Positions 1 through 11,746 are shown, counted from the stretch's first letter. The stretch is 59,055 nt of DNA from Gymnopus androsaceus JB14 (GCA_009733575.1 ML769640.1:1-59055), one strand, 5' to 3'. Numbers and translations: made by a program. The notes: generated by a model from the sequence alone, not told the origin.

Positions 1-34
1 CACTACGGATAGTAAAGGCAATTAAGATAATTGC
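1..34 (+). repeat. Left terminal inverted repeat of the CACTA element
   Basis: It begins CACTACGGATAGTAAAGG and runs into the first CAATTA palindrome. It pairs with the reverse complement of 13263-13296; five of 34 positions differ (9, 10, 13, 25 and 26). Confidence 0.88.
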
Positions 35-206
35 AAAAAGCAATATCACTTGGAAAAGACAATTATGTTTATTGTTTTGGTACACACAATAATCTTAATT
101 GCTTTGGATGGTCAATTATGTTAATTGTCTTGTATTTTAGACAATTATGTTAATTGTAGCCTGGTAGGTATCAATTATCTTAATTGTATTCAATTATCTT
201 GATTGT
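17..206. repeat. Left subterminal array of CAATTAnnnTAATTG palindromes
   Basis: About seven copies, exact or near, of a 15-base palindrome with a three-base centre (for example CAATTATGTTAATTG near 141 and CAATTATCTTAATTG near 171) lie within 190 bases of the end. In plant CACTA elements, arrays of short subterminal repeats are binding sites for an element-encoded DNA-binding protein; a similar role here is inference. The same motif occurs at the other end (13108-13280). Confidence 0.8.
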
Positions 207-210
207 ATTC

Positions 211-767
211 AACTATCTCTAGTGTTTTGTACTAAAAATTTGACTCTGATTGACAAAGGTCTCAAGCTTGCTTCGAGTTTTAGCCTAGGTGGCTGCTCCT
301 GAAGGTTAAGGTAATAAATTTGCGAGCAAGTTGATATATTAATAAACTCCAACTTGAAGGCGGCAGGAACTCTCTGCACTAGCCTCGGCCCTCTGGCCTG
401 ACAATTATATGGGTCATAGATGGGTCATAGTAGTCAAAGCGTCGTTTCCGAGATTGCCAGATTATGATGTGATTACATAATCTGATTATCTGTGTGTGGA
501 AATCTATCTACAACAAGTGCCAAGACCATCGGGTCACTTGTTCGATCCTGTTGTGAGTCAGAATTATATAGATCGAACTTATTGAAGTGTTTTGATACAA
601 TGTAATGTAAGAGTTAATTTGATTTTTAACTGCTTAGAGCTAACCAAGCAAACAGTTTTGAAACAGTTTTCCGAGCAGCAATTACTAGTGACAAGATGGA
701 TTTGCTTAGCGCTCACTCTGGAACTTAGCGCCAAGTACACATAATTTCCCTTCTTATTTCTTGCCAC
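211..767. other. Leader of the CACTA element, no gene seen
   Basis: AT-rich sequence between the subterminal repeats and the transposase start codon at 768. No convincing open frame. The transposase promoter presumably lies here, but no specific TATA or initiator was recognised. Confidence 0.5.
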
Positions 768-3700
768 ATGCCCAAAAAGAAAAAACGCTGCCATTGTACC
801 CGATTCTGTACCTCTGTCATTGGCTCTCGAGCACGGCGAAATCACTACAATGCTCTCCCTGAAAACAATACCCGCTTTGCCCCTTCGAGCTCAGAAGATT
901 CCGATGCCGATACTTCCGACCATTATGCTCCAGATCATATAACTCTCCTCAAAAACGCAAATACGGATGGTACAGATAATGATGCAAATGACAGAGATAA
1001 TCCTTCAAGTGCTCTAGATTCAGCTCATTTCGAGGTAAACTACTCAGATGACTCTGAATATGATGCAAGTAGCGAGTCTGGCGACACGGACATGGATCTT
1101 GACCTTGATTCAATTGATTTTGGTCAGAATTTTGACGACACCTATCTCTACATCATGGCTCAGGCTAATCCATGGGCTGCAGAGGATCATAATCTGCGTT
1201 AGTTTTAGTAGTTTTACCATTCAGAACAACTGGTTAAATTTTTTTTTTTTTTTCATAGGTCAGGGCCTTCTGGACGATGCTGACCTGGATGCGATCAAGG
1301 CTTTCAAGCTGAAAGTGAAGAATCGTCTCACTCGTGAAGCATATAACGACATTCGCTTCCTCTTTTGCGACAAAATCGACATTGATTCCGAGTGGAGGAC
1401 CATTAATCGGATGGCTACACTTGCAGAAATCAAGCTAGTCTGGTATGATTGCTGCATCAATACATGCATGGCTTTCACTGGCATACATGCTGACCTGGAT
1501 ACCTGTATCTACTGCAATGAGACCCGTAACGATGCTCTTGGAAATCCTCGTCGCCGATTTGGCTATCTACCACTCATTCCTCGACTTCAGGGTTTATTTC
1601 AAAGTGAACGAATGGTTAAACTGATGTCTTACCGGCATAGTTACGTTGCAAGCGACACCTCCATCTCAGATGTATTTGATTGCACTGCATACCGCCGATT
1701 ATTAGGTTGCCAAGTAGTAGCTGATGGAAAAAAGCTACCACATACCTACTTTTCCGGTGAACACGATATCGCACTTTCTTTTTATTCCGATGGCTATCTG
1801 GTATTCCGGAAAAAGCGCCAGGGCCCTTCAGCGACACCTCTCCTTCTCAAAAATCTAAATCTCAATCCTACCATCCGAACTCAACATGACTATCTCATTC
1901 CACTTGGACTAATCCCTGGTACACCAAAAGACATGGCATCTTTTGTTCACCCCTTTCAGGATGAGCTCGTCAAGCTAGCTCATGGTGTTGAAACCTTCTG
2001 TGCTACCATCGGGTCGAATATCACATTGCATGCCTATAGCATTTTCAATGAAGGAGATATTCGAGCAGTTCGAGAAATTGCTCAATATCAAAGGAGTCAA
2101 TGGCTTCTCGCCATGTCGTTCCTGCGAGATCAAGGGCATGCGCGATCCCTCCACACCTCATAATCATTATTATTATCCTCTCTCACACCCTCAGCTCGAC
2201 GAAAATGGTGATCCCATGCTCGATGATGATGGGAATCCTATTTGCAAAGAATGGGACCCTTTCAATCTCCCATATCGCACTCATGAGAGCTTTTCAGAAA
2301 CCGTGAAGACAATTTCGGAAGCTCAGACGAAGAAAGAGCAGAAGGAAATCGCTTTTTTCACTGGGATTAAATCTATGCCTGTCTTTTCATGAGTTGAATG
2401 CCAGCATCACTGGATCTTCTTCTCCTCACGATTGGATGCACATTTTCGAAAACGTAATCCCCAACCTCATCAAGTTATGGACTGGAAAGTTCAAGGGTCT
2501 TTTGGGAGATTATGTTCTGGATCTACAGGTATGGGAGGAGATTGGTCGAGAGACAGAAAATGCTGTCAAGGATATTCCATCCGCATTCGTTCGGAAGCTG
2601 TTCAATATTGCTACCGAGCAATCTGCATACAATGCGGAAGCCTGGGTTTTTTGGTTCATGTGGCTAATGCCAACTCTCCTCAAGGGTCAATTCAATAATC
2701 CTGCCTACTATTTTCATGCTTGCAATCTCCGAGATATCATGGTGATGACTGTGGAGTACACGACTCAAACTGAAGAAATTGATACCAAGCTAAGGCAAGC
2801 TTCAGTTGCATGGGTTCGAGAATATGAGAGGTATGATTATTTTCTCGTCTTGAGTGTCTTATAACTCATGACCTCTAGATTATACTTTCGATATGATATT
2901 TCACGCTTATCTGCATGCACCCTTACAGTCCATATCATTCTTCATATTCCCGACGACATTCTGTTCTGTGGCCCGAGCTGGGCAACCTGGACCTTTTTTG
3001 GTGAAAGGTTTTGTGGCATTCTTCAGACAATTGTTGCATCACGGTCACTCCCATATGCTAATCTCACCAATCGTCTGGTTTACTCTGCATATCTGGCGCA
3101 AATAATCTGCCGTTACGACCTGAGTGATGCTCTTGCTCTTCCAAACGAACTTGATGACGATGACGATGAACTAATGTCAAAGAATGAGAGATGTTATGAT
3201 GATTGTACGTCTTGCTTTATTTTATTAGTCTCTACTCACCACTTACTTTTATAGACCCATTAAGCATCCTCCGGCCTCCTCATCAATCTTATCAGCCCTC
3301 AAATGACGAATATTCTCGGATTATTCGGTACTTCAAAGAAGTAACCGGAAAAGCTCAGGCAGATCTCCAGCGGAATCTTCCACGCACTTCCTTTTCCGAG
3401 TCTTGGGGTAAAGTTTGCATTGGTTCAGGTGGTGATTCCATACGTTGTGCTAAGGTTCTTGGGAAAAGTGCAAATGAGCGCAATAATAGCTTTGTTAGGG
3501 TGCGTAAGACTTGTTGTACTGAAAGTGCTTTCAGTTAATGTGTTTCATCATAGTATACATGTCTAGTGAAGGTTCCACGATCCCGCACATATCGTGGACC
3601 TATCAAATATGTTCCGCAAGTCTTCTATGGACGTCTGGACAACATTGTTACATGCATAATCCCTGACATGCCCTTTTGGGAGGATGACCTTCGTGGTAAA

Positions 3701-3907
3701 TTGCGAATCTTGGCTTTTATTACTCCTTGTCAGACAGAGGGACAAGATGCAACCAAGGGTGCTGTGGAATACAAGCGGTTAACTGCACAGGTGGTACTTG
3801 ACCTTCAGACCATTTCGGCCGCTGTGGGTCGTGTGCATACTCGGGGTCGATATGGTATAATTGATCGTAGTTCAACTTCGTCCAGCACTACATTTGTTGA
3901 TATTTAG
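768..3907 (+). pseudogene. tnp2: Tnp2-family CACTA transposase, with two frame breaks
   Basis: Spliced reading gives a protein of about 900 residues similar to basidiomycete Tnp2 transposases. Introns: 1198-1258, 2831-2878, about 3204-3254 and about 3499-3553. Recognisable blocks are a Lys-rich Cys-containing start (MPKKKKRCHCTRFC), DVFDCTAYRRL, the IALSFYSDGYLVFRK block, LIPLGLIPGTPKDMASF, NGFSPCRSCEIKG, PHDWMHIFENVIPNLI and the C-terminal RLSACTLTVHIILHIPDDI / TWTFFGERFCG blocks, in the usual order. Translation breaks twice: near 2066-2080, between GDIRAV and KLLNIKG, and near 2386-2391 in a TTTT run, where VFS is followed by a stop although HELNAS continues one base later. Each break is one extra base. 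The gene may be dead in this copy, or the bases may be assembly errors. It would cut and paste the element from the nucleus. Confidence 0.85.
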
Positions 3908-5734
3908 AGCTCTATCCATCTCATTTATCCGCACAAGCACTTGGACTTAGCCTAAGGCTGGCGGGTGGCCCATTCTGGATCCGTTCCGTATGGTAAACAG
4001 GTGATTAATTTAGACCTTTCGCAGCGGCCCTGAACTTTTACCACTACTACGACGGTATGGGTTCTGTACTAAAGCAGGTTTCCTTTCATGCCAACTATCT
4101 TACCTGCCAACCCAATCACCGGGGTGGCCTCCGGTTGCGTAGGTAAGGTAAGGTTGTATTTACGGAAAGGACAGAATGACTGGCCAGGAGCAATTCTGAC
4201 GATACTCCTTTGATCCACACTGCCAATACTCAGGATAACGCTTCCGAGTCGGTTGACCTTTACTAGCCTTTCTCTCTCTGAGAATCGTTCTCCGACCACT
4301 AATGGTCATAACCACACTCATTCTGTGCGGAGCGGCTTGGATGAAGATTTCGATGCTGTTTTGGATGATTTAAAGGACGAAAGGAAAGCGGGAATGTCCG
4401 ATCGACTGACAGCAAGGTTTAGCGAACCTCGAACTCGAATCTCGAACCTTTGGCGATAATTTTCCCCTTGTCATAGTCTTTCAAAACCGGTCCGCTGAAA
4501 CCCCGGTTCCGATGGACCGGTCTGGCCGCGAGTCACATGATCGGGCAGGAATCGACGCCAAACGTTGACAGCTTGGCGTTGATTTATAACCACTCTTGTT
4601 CAGACCACCGTGAAGTGAGTTTTTATCCATTCACCTTTGTTCTTGCTGCATCGGAAGGCGCTAATGAGCACCTCTCTCCTCCCTCTGTTATTTCTACCAG
4701 GAAAGTTATTGATTGTTGGTAGGGTTGGCAATGATTTGTGGTGCGTACTAGCCTTTTCTTTGAATAGTCTTTGTTTAACCAGCAAGCTTGTTCTACAGGT
4801 CATTGAACATGGTCCGGTATCCCCTCCATCCCACTCATGCCATGTATTTTTGTAGCCTCGCGTTCTTCGACGTTCCAAATAGCAAAGCCGACTACATGGG
4901 TGGAAACAGCCTTGATCCTCACGATGATATGCTGGATGTGAGGGAGATGGGTCGGGCTAGTTCGAGATGCGGAACGCCAACCTTTGGATCAATGATGGAT
5001 TTGCCTTCATACGAGGAAGCTTGAGTGAGATTCGGTGGGGGTGGGGTTCTTCGAGGGACGTTGAGACGATCTGGCGCCATACCTGGTGCTATCCGGCCGT
5101 CACTGAAGCCTCCAGTTCCACCTCCTGCTGGACAAGTGAAGAAGAAGAGACCATCGCCGCTCTCTGTGATCCCACAATCTCCTTCACCTATTCCTCGACA
5201 TAATGTTTCTTCCCCTTGTCCGTCAATACATAGTACTCAAGTCCAAGTCCCGACCAAGCTTCTACAGCAGCTATGCTTCTTCCATTATCTCGCAGGATGC
5301 TGGCCCAGCGTTACCAATAACATTAGCGTCATTGGCAGTACCACAGGGGGTGATCGCGCCAACAATCTGACCTTTTCTCAGAGTCAAAGTGACCGTTTGA
5401 GGCGTCGATCTTCGTTTGGATCCTCTTCTGTTACTGGCACGGATAGTATCTCTGTGCACCTACTTGATAATATCGCTGGTACTCTTATTTCAAGAACAGG
5501 CATACGCAGAAATATATTTTGAAATGGATTTGTAGAATGGATAGTTACAGACTTGTTTGTTTCTTCTCATGATGATTTATTTAATTTATATGTGTGTCCT
5601 TGATGAATTATATGATATAATTGGTTGAACGCAGAAGAGGGCCTTTGCCAAGTCAATAAGCGCTCGCTTGACTCACGATGCGTATGAATCACACGGCAAT
5701 TTAGAACGCGTCTTTCTTCCTCCACATTACAATC
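3908..5734. other. Probable captured host sequence, gene not identified
   Basis: This stretch is more GC-rich than the flanking transposon DNA and contains short plus-strand open pieces at 4253-4459, about 4809-5024 and 5025-5522. They are Ser/Pro/Arg-rich; the third includes a Pro-rich stretch followed by SQSQSDRLRRRSSFGSSSV. They look like disordered parts of a signalling or trafficking protein, but no domain was recognised and stop codons separate them. Transposon-borne fragments of a cellular gene are the simplest reading, because two better recognised captured genes lie further along the same element. The product is unknown. Confidence 0.4.
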
Positions 5735-8700
5735 ATGGTCAAATCGAATGCAAAGCTCCAACCAGGAAAACGCGTCTCGTCAACAAGTACTAAATCTTCC
5801 AAAAATGGTTTGTAACAATCTTTACTTTTGTTCCCAAACTTGCACTCAGGCTGACCTCATATAGCGAATAAGGGACAGACTGTGAAAGTAAAGCAGGCAC
5901 ATGTAAAGGAAAAAGTGAAGAAAAAGAAGCTTGTACCTCTTCCTGAAGGCCAGATCGGACGAAGTGGTATGAAGCTGCAGAATCTGATGGGTCTTGCAGC
6001 CAATTCAGTCCGATATAAATGTATCCTTGTAAGTGTCTAACCTATATATACACGTATATCTCAATGTGATGTACAATGCAGGAGCTTTGCCGACCTATTA
6101 TTGGTCGCAGGCTCGATGTCACTAAGACGATGAATCGCCAAAACAAGGCAAACATCGAGCTGACTGTTCGTGAGGTCAGTCATTTTTTGGCAATTGAAAT
6201 AGTTATCTAACGTCAATTTAGATGGTTCAAACCGTGGATCTCTTTCGCGACTTCCAGGACAACTGGCCCTGCCGTCATATCATCAAGTCCCACCTTCAAA
6301 ACCACAGCTCTACTCACAAGAAAGCCGTCAAAGCTGAGCGCATCGCGCGTCGAATGGATACAGCCGGAATTGCTGAGAAGGATCGTGAGGAAGCAGGAGG
6401 CAAAACTCGAAGCAGTGGATATTCATCTCCAGTCGAAGATGTTGGTGCAGAGGAATCGGACAGAGAAGCTGAGGACGAGGAGGAGGAAGAGAGCAGCGAT
6501 GAAGAACAGGTAGGTTTATATACCTTATTCACATCATTATATGGACTTATTGGTCTCCAGCCAGTGCAGGAGCGCGCCCAGAATGTCAAGAGATCCTCTG
6601 TTTCAAATTCTCAAGTTTCTAAGGTCTGTAACGTATGCTTTCTCTGTATTTCATCTCACATTGCCGAAGGTCAAGCCCAAGCCTACCAAATCGACAACTG
6701 CTACCAAGAAAGTCAAGACCATGCATTCGAAGGTCTTGGATACACCTCCCAGTCCAGCTCCAGCTATTTCACCTCGCAAAGCCAAAGGAAAGGCAAAAGC
6801 TACGATTGTGCGTACCAACTTTAATTTTATGATTTTTTACTAACCAGAGACCTCTAGGCCAGTTTATCTTCAGACGAAAGTGTTGCTACCAATGATGAGT
6901 ATGTGGATGAAGGTGACAATGCTGAAGGGAATAGCAATGAATTCGAAGAGGTGCTGTACTTTTCACAATCTATGGAATAAGCTTTTAATTCGATTTAAAG
7001 GAAAACGAAAATGCAATTTTACCAGTAAGCTACTGTTCATTCATCTGTACCCGCACTTATAGTACTTTTTAAGCATGATGATAACGAGGTATTTCCTTCA
7101 GTCTTGTACTCACGCCTCTCTTCAATGATATTCTCCAGCCAGGTCCTTCGACAAAAAAAGTCAAATTTCCTGTCGAGCGTGATGCAAGCGACAAATTAAA
7201 GACTGTAAGTGCCTGTCACATGCATACCTTCAACGACTCATTTTTACTCAACAACGAACTAGCTTTCAAAGAAAGATGTTCAAGATATTAAACAAGAACT
7301 TCTCAATGAACCGGAGGATGTAAGTTTCATGTTAGTAGTGTCGCAGTTCATACTGATACAAGGACTTTAGGTTCAAACTCCCGATTTCGATGCTCAATCC
7401 TTCTGCTGGGTTTGCAATGAGCCATTCCCGGATCTAATGCCCAAGAAGCTAGCTACGCTCATGAGGAAACAATCAGCGATAGTCAACTTGCATGGACCAC
7501 ACTCTTCTGAAGTGTGGCGCATCGATATGGAAATTTGTCCTCAGCTCAAAGAGACAGTCGATGAGGACATGGAGTTTGAATTCATTCAAACTCAAGCTGA
7601 CTGGTTCAACGCTGCTTCAGAAGTTCACTTCAACAAGATTCCCGATCGGGTCATAAACTTTCGCGATGATCTCTTGAATCTTACCGAGAATAGGACAAAT
7701 TTTACCAACAGTCGAGGCTTTAGACTACTTCTCATGACCTACGGAACTGAAAAGGACATCCGAACAATGTTCTGTCATTCCCCTCAGGCCCAGGCATTGT
7801 ACCATCAAACGCAAATACCACCTGGCTTGTAGGTACTCTTATTCTGCTCTGTCAACCCCATTATTGATGCTTTTCAGCTATGGACCCTACGGCGAAGAAA
7901 TCATCAATACTATTCTTCTCTACATGTTTCCTCGCGGCTCATTTGAGGATGCCGTTATAAGGCCCTTAGATCATATTCAAGTTATCCAGTACATCCTTGT
8001 TCCAGAAGTCCTCACCCGACTGATGGTTAATGACTTGGATCCGTTGTATCCTGACGAGCTTAAGCGGTGGGAATTGTTGAGAATTAGTGCAAGATGGGGA
8101 AAGATGCGGTATGATATGGATGATGATGATGCTGAGTTCGACAAGATACACCGATATATCCATGAGATTTTTTCCTTGGATGCAGAGGTTAGGTGTTATC
8201 AATCTTCGCTCATCACAAGCACTGAATTTTTTCATTCCAAGGGATCCAATGATCAACCACAATCTTCCAACGCTACTAATCAACAGGTATGTTTCTCATT
8301 TGTTACGAGCCTATCACCATTGATTTGTACTAGATCGTTACTATGAATGTAAGTTTGTGTCGAGTTTTTGACTTATGGATAATAACGAACATGTACGTTG
8401 GGCTTCCAAGGAATCAAAGGTCAGTCTACTCTTGGTCTCTGTTTGAGCGCTATACTAATTCTCACATCCTAGGAGGACGTAGAGATCCAGCAGGTTCAGG
8501 TTAGGTCTTGCCACTCGATCTTTCACAGTATCTGACATTTATTATAGCAGACTGTGCATTTCAAAGATAGGCGCAAGTTGGAGAAAGTCAAGTCTATCAA
8601 GGAGCCCCTTCGAGTTGAAGATTTCCATCACCGTGTGAGAATTTCTCTAATGCCTACTATGCATCCCTTACTCACTGCATCATAGCTGCCTCCGCATCCA

Positions 8701-9100
8701 ATTAAACGGAAAAATGAGGGTCCAAATGTGGGTTCTGACAGATTTTTCAATTGGAGCGAAAACTGATATCTTTCAAGATGACAGAAAATTCCAAGAAAAT
8801 CAAGAAGGAGGCAAGTTTCGTACAACTTTGTAATTTCCTACTTACACTTTCTCGTTCCTTCAGGAAGAGAAAAGACTGGTTACTACTGGAGGTGGAATCA
8901 GTGGTCGGCCTTCCCGCAATATCAACGCTGTAAGTCATATACTATCCGAATGCTTTTGGTCCTTGTTCACTTTACTTTAGCCCACAAAATTTGATCCTTC
9001 GGATGACACGCCCAAGAAATCAGCACTCAAACCATCGGCCACCAAGAAGAGAATTGCTCAAAAGTCTAAGGTTGTTGCAGGACCAGAAGTTAGTCATTAA
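5735..9100 (+). CDS. RTC4-like domain protein, second gene of the CACTA element
   Basis: A multi-exon gene (about 15 exons; ATG at 5735, stop at 9098-9100). Clear introns include 5808-5864, 6029-6081 and 6175-6221. The N-terminal exons encode LPEGQIGRSGMKLQNLMG and a helical, basic segment. Low-complexity acidic and Lys/Pro-rich exons follow (6222-7330). The core, about 7372-8190, reads FCWVCNEPFPDLMPKKL, then DWFNAASEVHFNKIPDRV and YGPYGEEIINTILLYMFP and VIQYILVPEVLTRLMV, which follows the pattern of the C-terminal domain of yeast Rtc4 (restriction of telomere capping 4). The Cys pair (CWVC) starts the domain. Small Lys-rich exons finish the protein (KKSALKPSATKKR). No frame break was found across the core, in contrast to the transposase. 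By position it may be the accessory or DNA-binding partner of the transposase; that role is inference. Confidence 0.7.
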
Positions 9101-9648
9101 GCCGCTTTTATTGTTATGGTTCCTTATCTGCGAAATGGACGCTCACCCTTGCTACATTGAACATCACTATAATTTGCTGTTGCGCTAGCTTTACCATACA
9201 ATAATTTGCTGTTGTATCCAAATCATGCTGTATTGACCAAAGAAATCCAAGTTTTCCAACTTACGCAACTATGAATAAATTATAATCATCAGCTGTACAA
9301 TAATTGGTCGAAACTTGCAATAGCTTGCAAGGTTCGACAAGCTGACGCGAATTAGCGCCCGCATGACCTCATTGTGCAACGCGTCTCTCTTCCCGCTACT
9401 TCTACAATCTCGGACTTTCTCTCAAATTCTCCCTGCTCAAACAGCTTCCAAGCCTGTTTGTACCTCCCAAGAACGAAATCTGATGAAAATACTGGACCCA
9501 GGCTGCAGTTTTGATGCTCAAATTGGCGGATCGAGAAACATCATCTTTTTGAAGCTTCTGGGATCGAAAGCTCACTCTAGAGCATTGCAACTCGTAGGTT
9601 TGGGATATGATAGGCCTTAGCTGAGTCTTCTACCTTGGTTTCTTCTAT
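9101..9648 (+). other. Possible N-terminal piece of the captured exonuclease gene
   Basis: An open frame at 9363-9620 starts with ATG and encodes an 85-residue peptide with the Cys-containing stretch FSQILPAQTASKPVC. This faintly resembles the Cys-rich start of fungal Rex1-type exonucleases, whose later parts are found downstream at 10284-11105. The foldback element at 9649-9998 would then have landed inside the captured gene. The resemblance is weak and the frame could be chance. Confidence 0.25.
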
Positions 9649-9998
9649 TTACATCAGCAAAAACTGTTTTGGGCCCAGGAGGATCTAAGGTCACCTAGTC
9701 CTCTTAGGCAACCTGAGGCATCCTAGTTGGCCAGGAAAAAGGGCAAAACTTTGGACACCTCAGGTATCCTAGTCATCCTAGGTGTCCTGGGAGATCCTGA
9801 GGCATCCTGGGATAGAAATTTTATCCTAGGATGCCCCAGGACATCCCAGGATGTCCCAGGACACCTAGGTTGACTAGGATACCTGAGGTGTCCAAAGTTT
9901 TACCCTTTTTCCTGGGCCAACTAGGATGCCTCAGGTTGCCTAAGAGGACTAGGTGACATTAGATCCTCCTAGGCCCAAAACAGTTTTTTCTGATGTAA
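9649..9998. mobile_element. CATCAG foldback MITE, copy 1 (nested in CACTA element)
   Basis: The ends TTACATCAGCAAAAACTG and CAGTTTTTTCTGATGTAA are inverted repeats, and the similarity continues inward over almost the whole length, so the sequence folds into a long imperfect hairpin around about 9815. The arms are built of short CCTAGG-containing words (cctag, aggcaacctgaggcatcctag). It has no coding capacity. The flanks carry a possible TA duplication. A second element with the same end sequence and the same CCTAGG-rich make-up lies at 55320-55676. Confidence 0.75.
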
Positions 9999-10283
9999 TC
10001 TGTCTAAAAGAGCTATCTGGGTCTTGCTCAGATCCGCCAAACTTGTTTGCCCAGGCTTTGGATAAAATCATTTTATTGACATTCCCAGCCTGTAGATTAT
10101 ATGCTAAATCCCATGCATTAACAGCGTTTCCGATGGCAGGAGGTGATGCTGGACCTCTGGACGCCCTTCTTGGACTTGGCAAAATCGCTTTGACAGGGAT
10201 TTGAGCTGGAAGTTTGGGGCGTTGGTGCAATTGGCTTTGTCTAGAGGTATGGAATTGCGTTTTGGTTTCGCAATTGTGCTAAT

Positions 10284-11105
10284 AATTAATACTAGAATAC
10301 GAATCTAATCCTCAAAGTCGTTGTTATCCTGGCCCCAGGACTGACGGATGTTCTCAGTATTCCGCCACCGCCAACAAGTGCGCTAAAGAATCCAAATATG
10401 CCAATATCCATTCCTCTTCCTCCTCGTTCGGATCCTTCAAACCCAACTCCCCCTACCATTGTACCGTTTATTTCGTCGACATTCAGTCATGCTTGTCCGA
10501 TGCGTGCAAAACTTGAAGGAAGGTCTATGAGGATGCCAAGGAGCTCCGAGGGTCTGCATGATCGACTACGATACTCAAGGCATTGTGTATGACCATCCAG
10601 TGAAGTCAGGTAAACCTGTAACAGACTATCTTACACAGTGAGCATCCAGTCTTCTCTTCTCGTATTCGTCTCTTACCTATTCTATTTTGCAGATGGTCAG
10701 GTATCACAGCCGAAACGCTCACTACTGCCACGACTACCTTGACCGAAGCTCAAGCAGACATTCTCCGCCTGCTTAGCCCCATTCTACCAGGTCGGCCAAA
10801 ACCCAACCCACTCTCTATCACGAAATCCTCACCCTCCCCTGCGACCTAAATAACCCCGCTCACCCCAATCCTCCTTGGACACTCGCTCAACCTCAAAGCC
10901 CTAAAAATCGCACATCCTCTCTGCGTGGATACTGCCTTGATCTACTCTCACCCTCGTGGATGTCCACTCAAACCCGGCCTAGCCTGGTTGACGAAAAAAT
11001 GGTGCAGATGGGGGATCCAGGTTCGTGGAGAGGGTGGACATGACCCAGAAGAAGATGCGCGTGCAGCGATGGAGCTTGTGCAGGGAAAATTCCGGGTGTT
11101 AAGGG
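10284..11105 (+). pseudogene. Captured, gutted Rex1-type RNA exonuclease gene
   Basis: The order of motifs follows fungal RNA exonuclease 1 (Rex1/REXO5, a DEDDh 3'-5' exonuclease that trims 5S rRNA and tRNA ends): VVVILAPGLTDVLSIPPPPT, then FSHACPMRA, then RVCMIDYDTQGIVYDHPVK, SGITAETLTTATTTL after an intron at about 10629-10691, then TPILLGHSL, KALKIAHPLCVDTALIY, PLKPGLAWLTKKW and GEGGHDPEEDARAAMEL. A long piece between ACPMRA and RVCMID is missing, including the DCEM-type motif that carries the first two catalytic acids. GHSLNLKAL lacks the residues where GHSLESDL would supply the third acid; HDPEED remains. There is also a stop near 10848 and a frame change near 10548. It cannot encode a working exonuclease and is best explained as a host gene copied into the CACTA element. 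Confidence 0.7.
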
Positions 11106-11746
11106 ATGTGAGTTTTGATTCTTTTTTTTCTTTGTATTTTGGTCGCGTCCTAGATTTTCTAATCATTCTCCAGGGATTACTACTTCGTCGTCAACGGAGC
11201 AGCAAAAGAAGATGTTATGATGACGATGACTGTCGAGGCTCCAGGCAGGACTCAAGAGATAGAGAACAAGGTACAGTCTCCAGTTCAAGCTATTGGTGGG
11301 ACCGAGACGAGCAAGGAGGCACAAATCGCCGGGACTGTATTTCTGGGTATGGATACGGCGAAGAAGAACGAGAGAGGGAATGTAGAAGAGATCAGGAGCG
11401 ATATAATGTATGTCCGCCTATTCTTCACTACTTCATTATCTATCTAACTACACCTTCTCTTTCACGCAGAGTAGTCCAACAAAAAGACAAATACGGAGGG
11501 TCCAAGGGTGTTATAAAGTCAGTTTATCATCCTAGTCTGCTTTTTCGAACATCACTGACGATTCTTCGCTCACAACTACAACCACTACCACTATCCTACC
11601 GCTTGTCTCTGATTCCCGTTCCTTCACTCCTTGCTAAAAGGCCCCTCATGATTGACTTAAACTCCACCAATGGCACCCACGTCAACAGGGAACAGAACCC
11701 AGCGTCGAGGTATTATGAGGTCATGGTTAATGATGGTGAGTCGGAG
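11106..11746 (+). pseudogene. Captured fragment of an FHA-domain (SNIP1/Pml1-like) gene
   Basis: About 11200-11410 encodes an Arg/Asp/Glu-rich segment (GYGYGEEERERECRRDQERY) like the charged N-terminus of SNIP1/Pml1 splicing-associated proteins. After introns, 11470-11746 encodes VVQQKDKYGGSKGVIK and then MIDLNSTNGTHVNREQ and RYYEVMVNDG, the DLxSxNGTxxN signature of forkhead-associated (phosphothreonine-binding) domains. The phospho-binding N-terminal half of the FHA domain is not seen. The Rex1 relic ends directly before it, with no spacer, so two host genes seem to have been joined. No complete reading frame exists. Confidence 0.55.

Noticed and set aside
9949..10230. Minus-strand 93-codon frame and the plus-strand 83-codon frame opposite
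   Set aside because: Both overlap the end of the foldback element and show no motif; chance frames.
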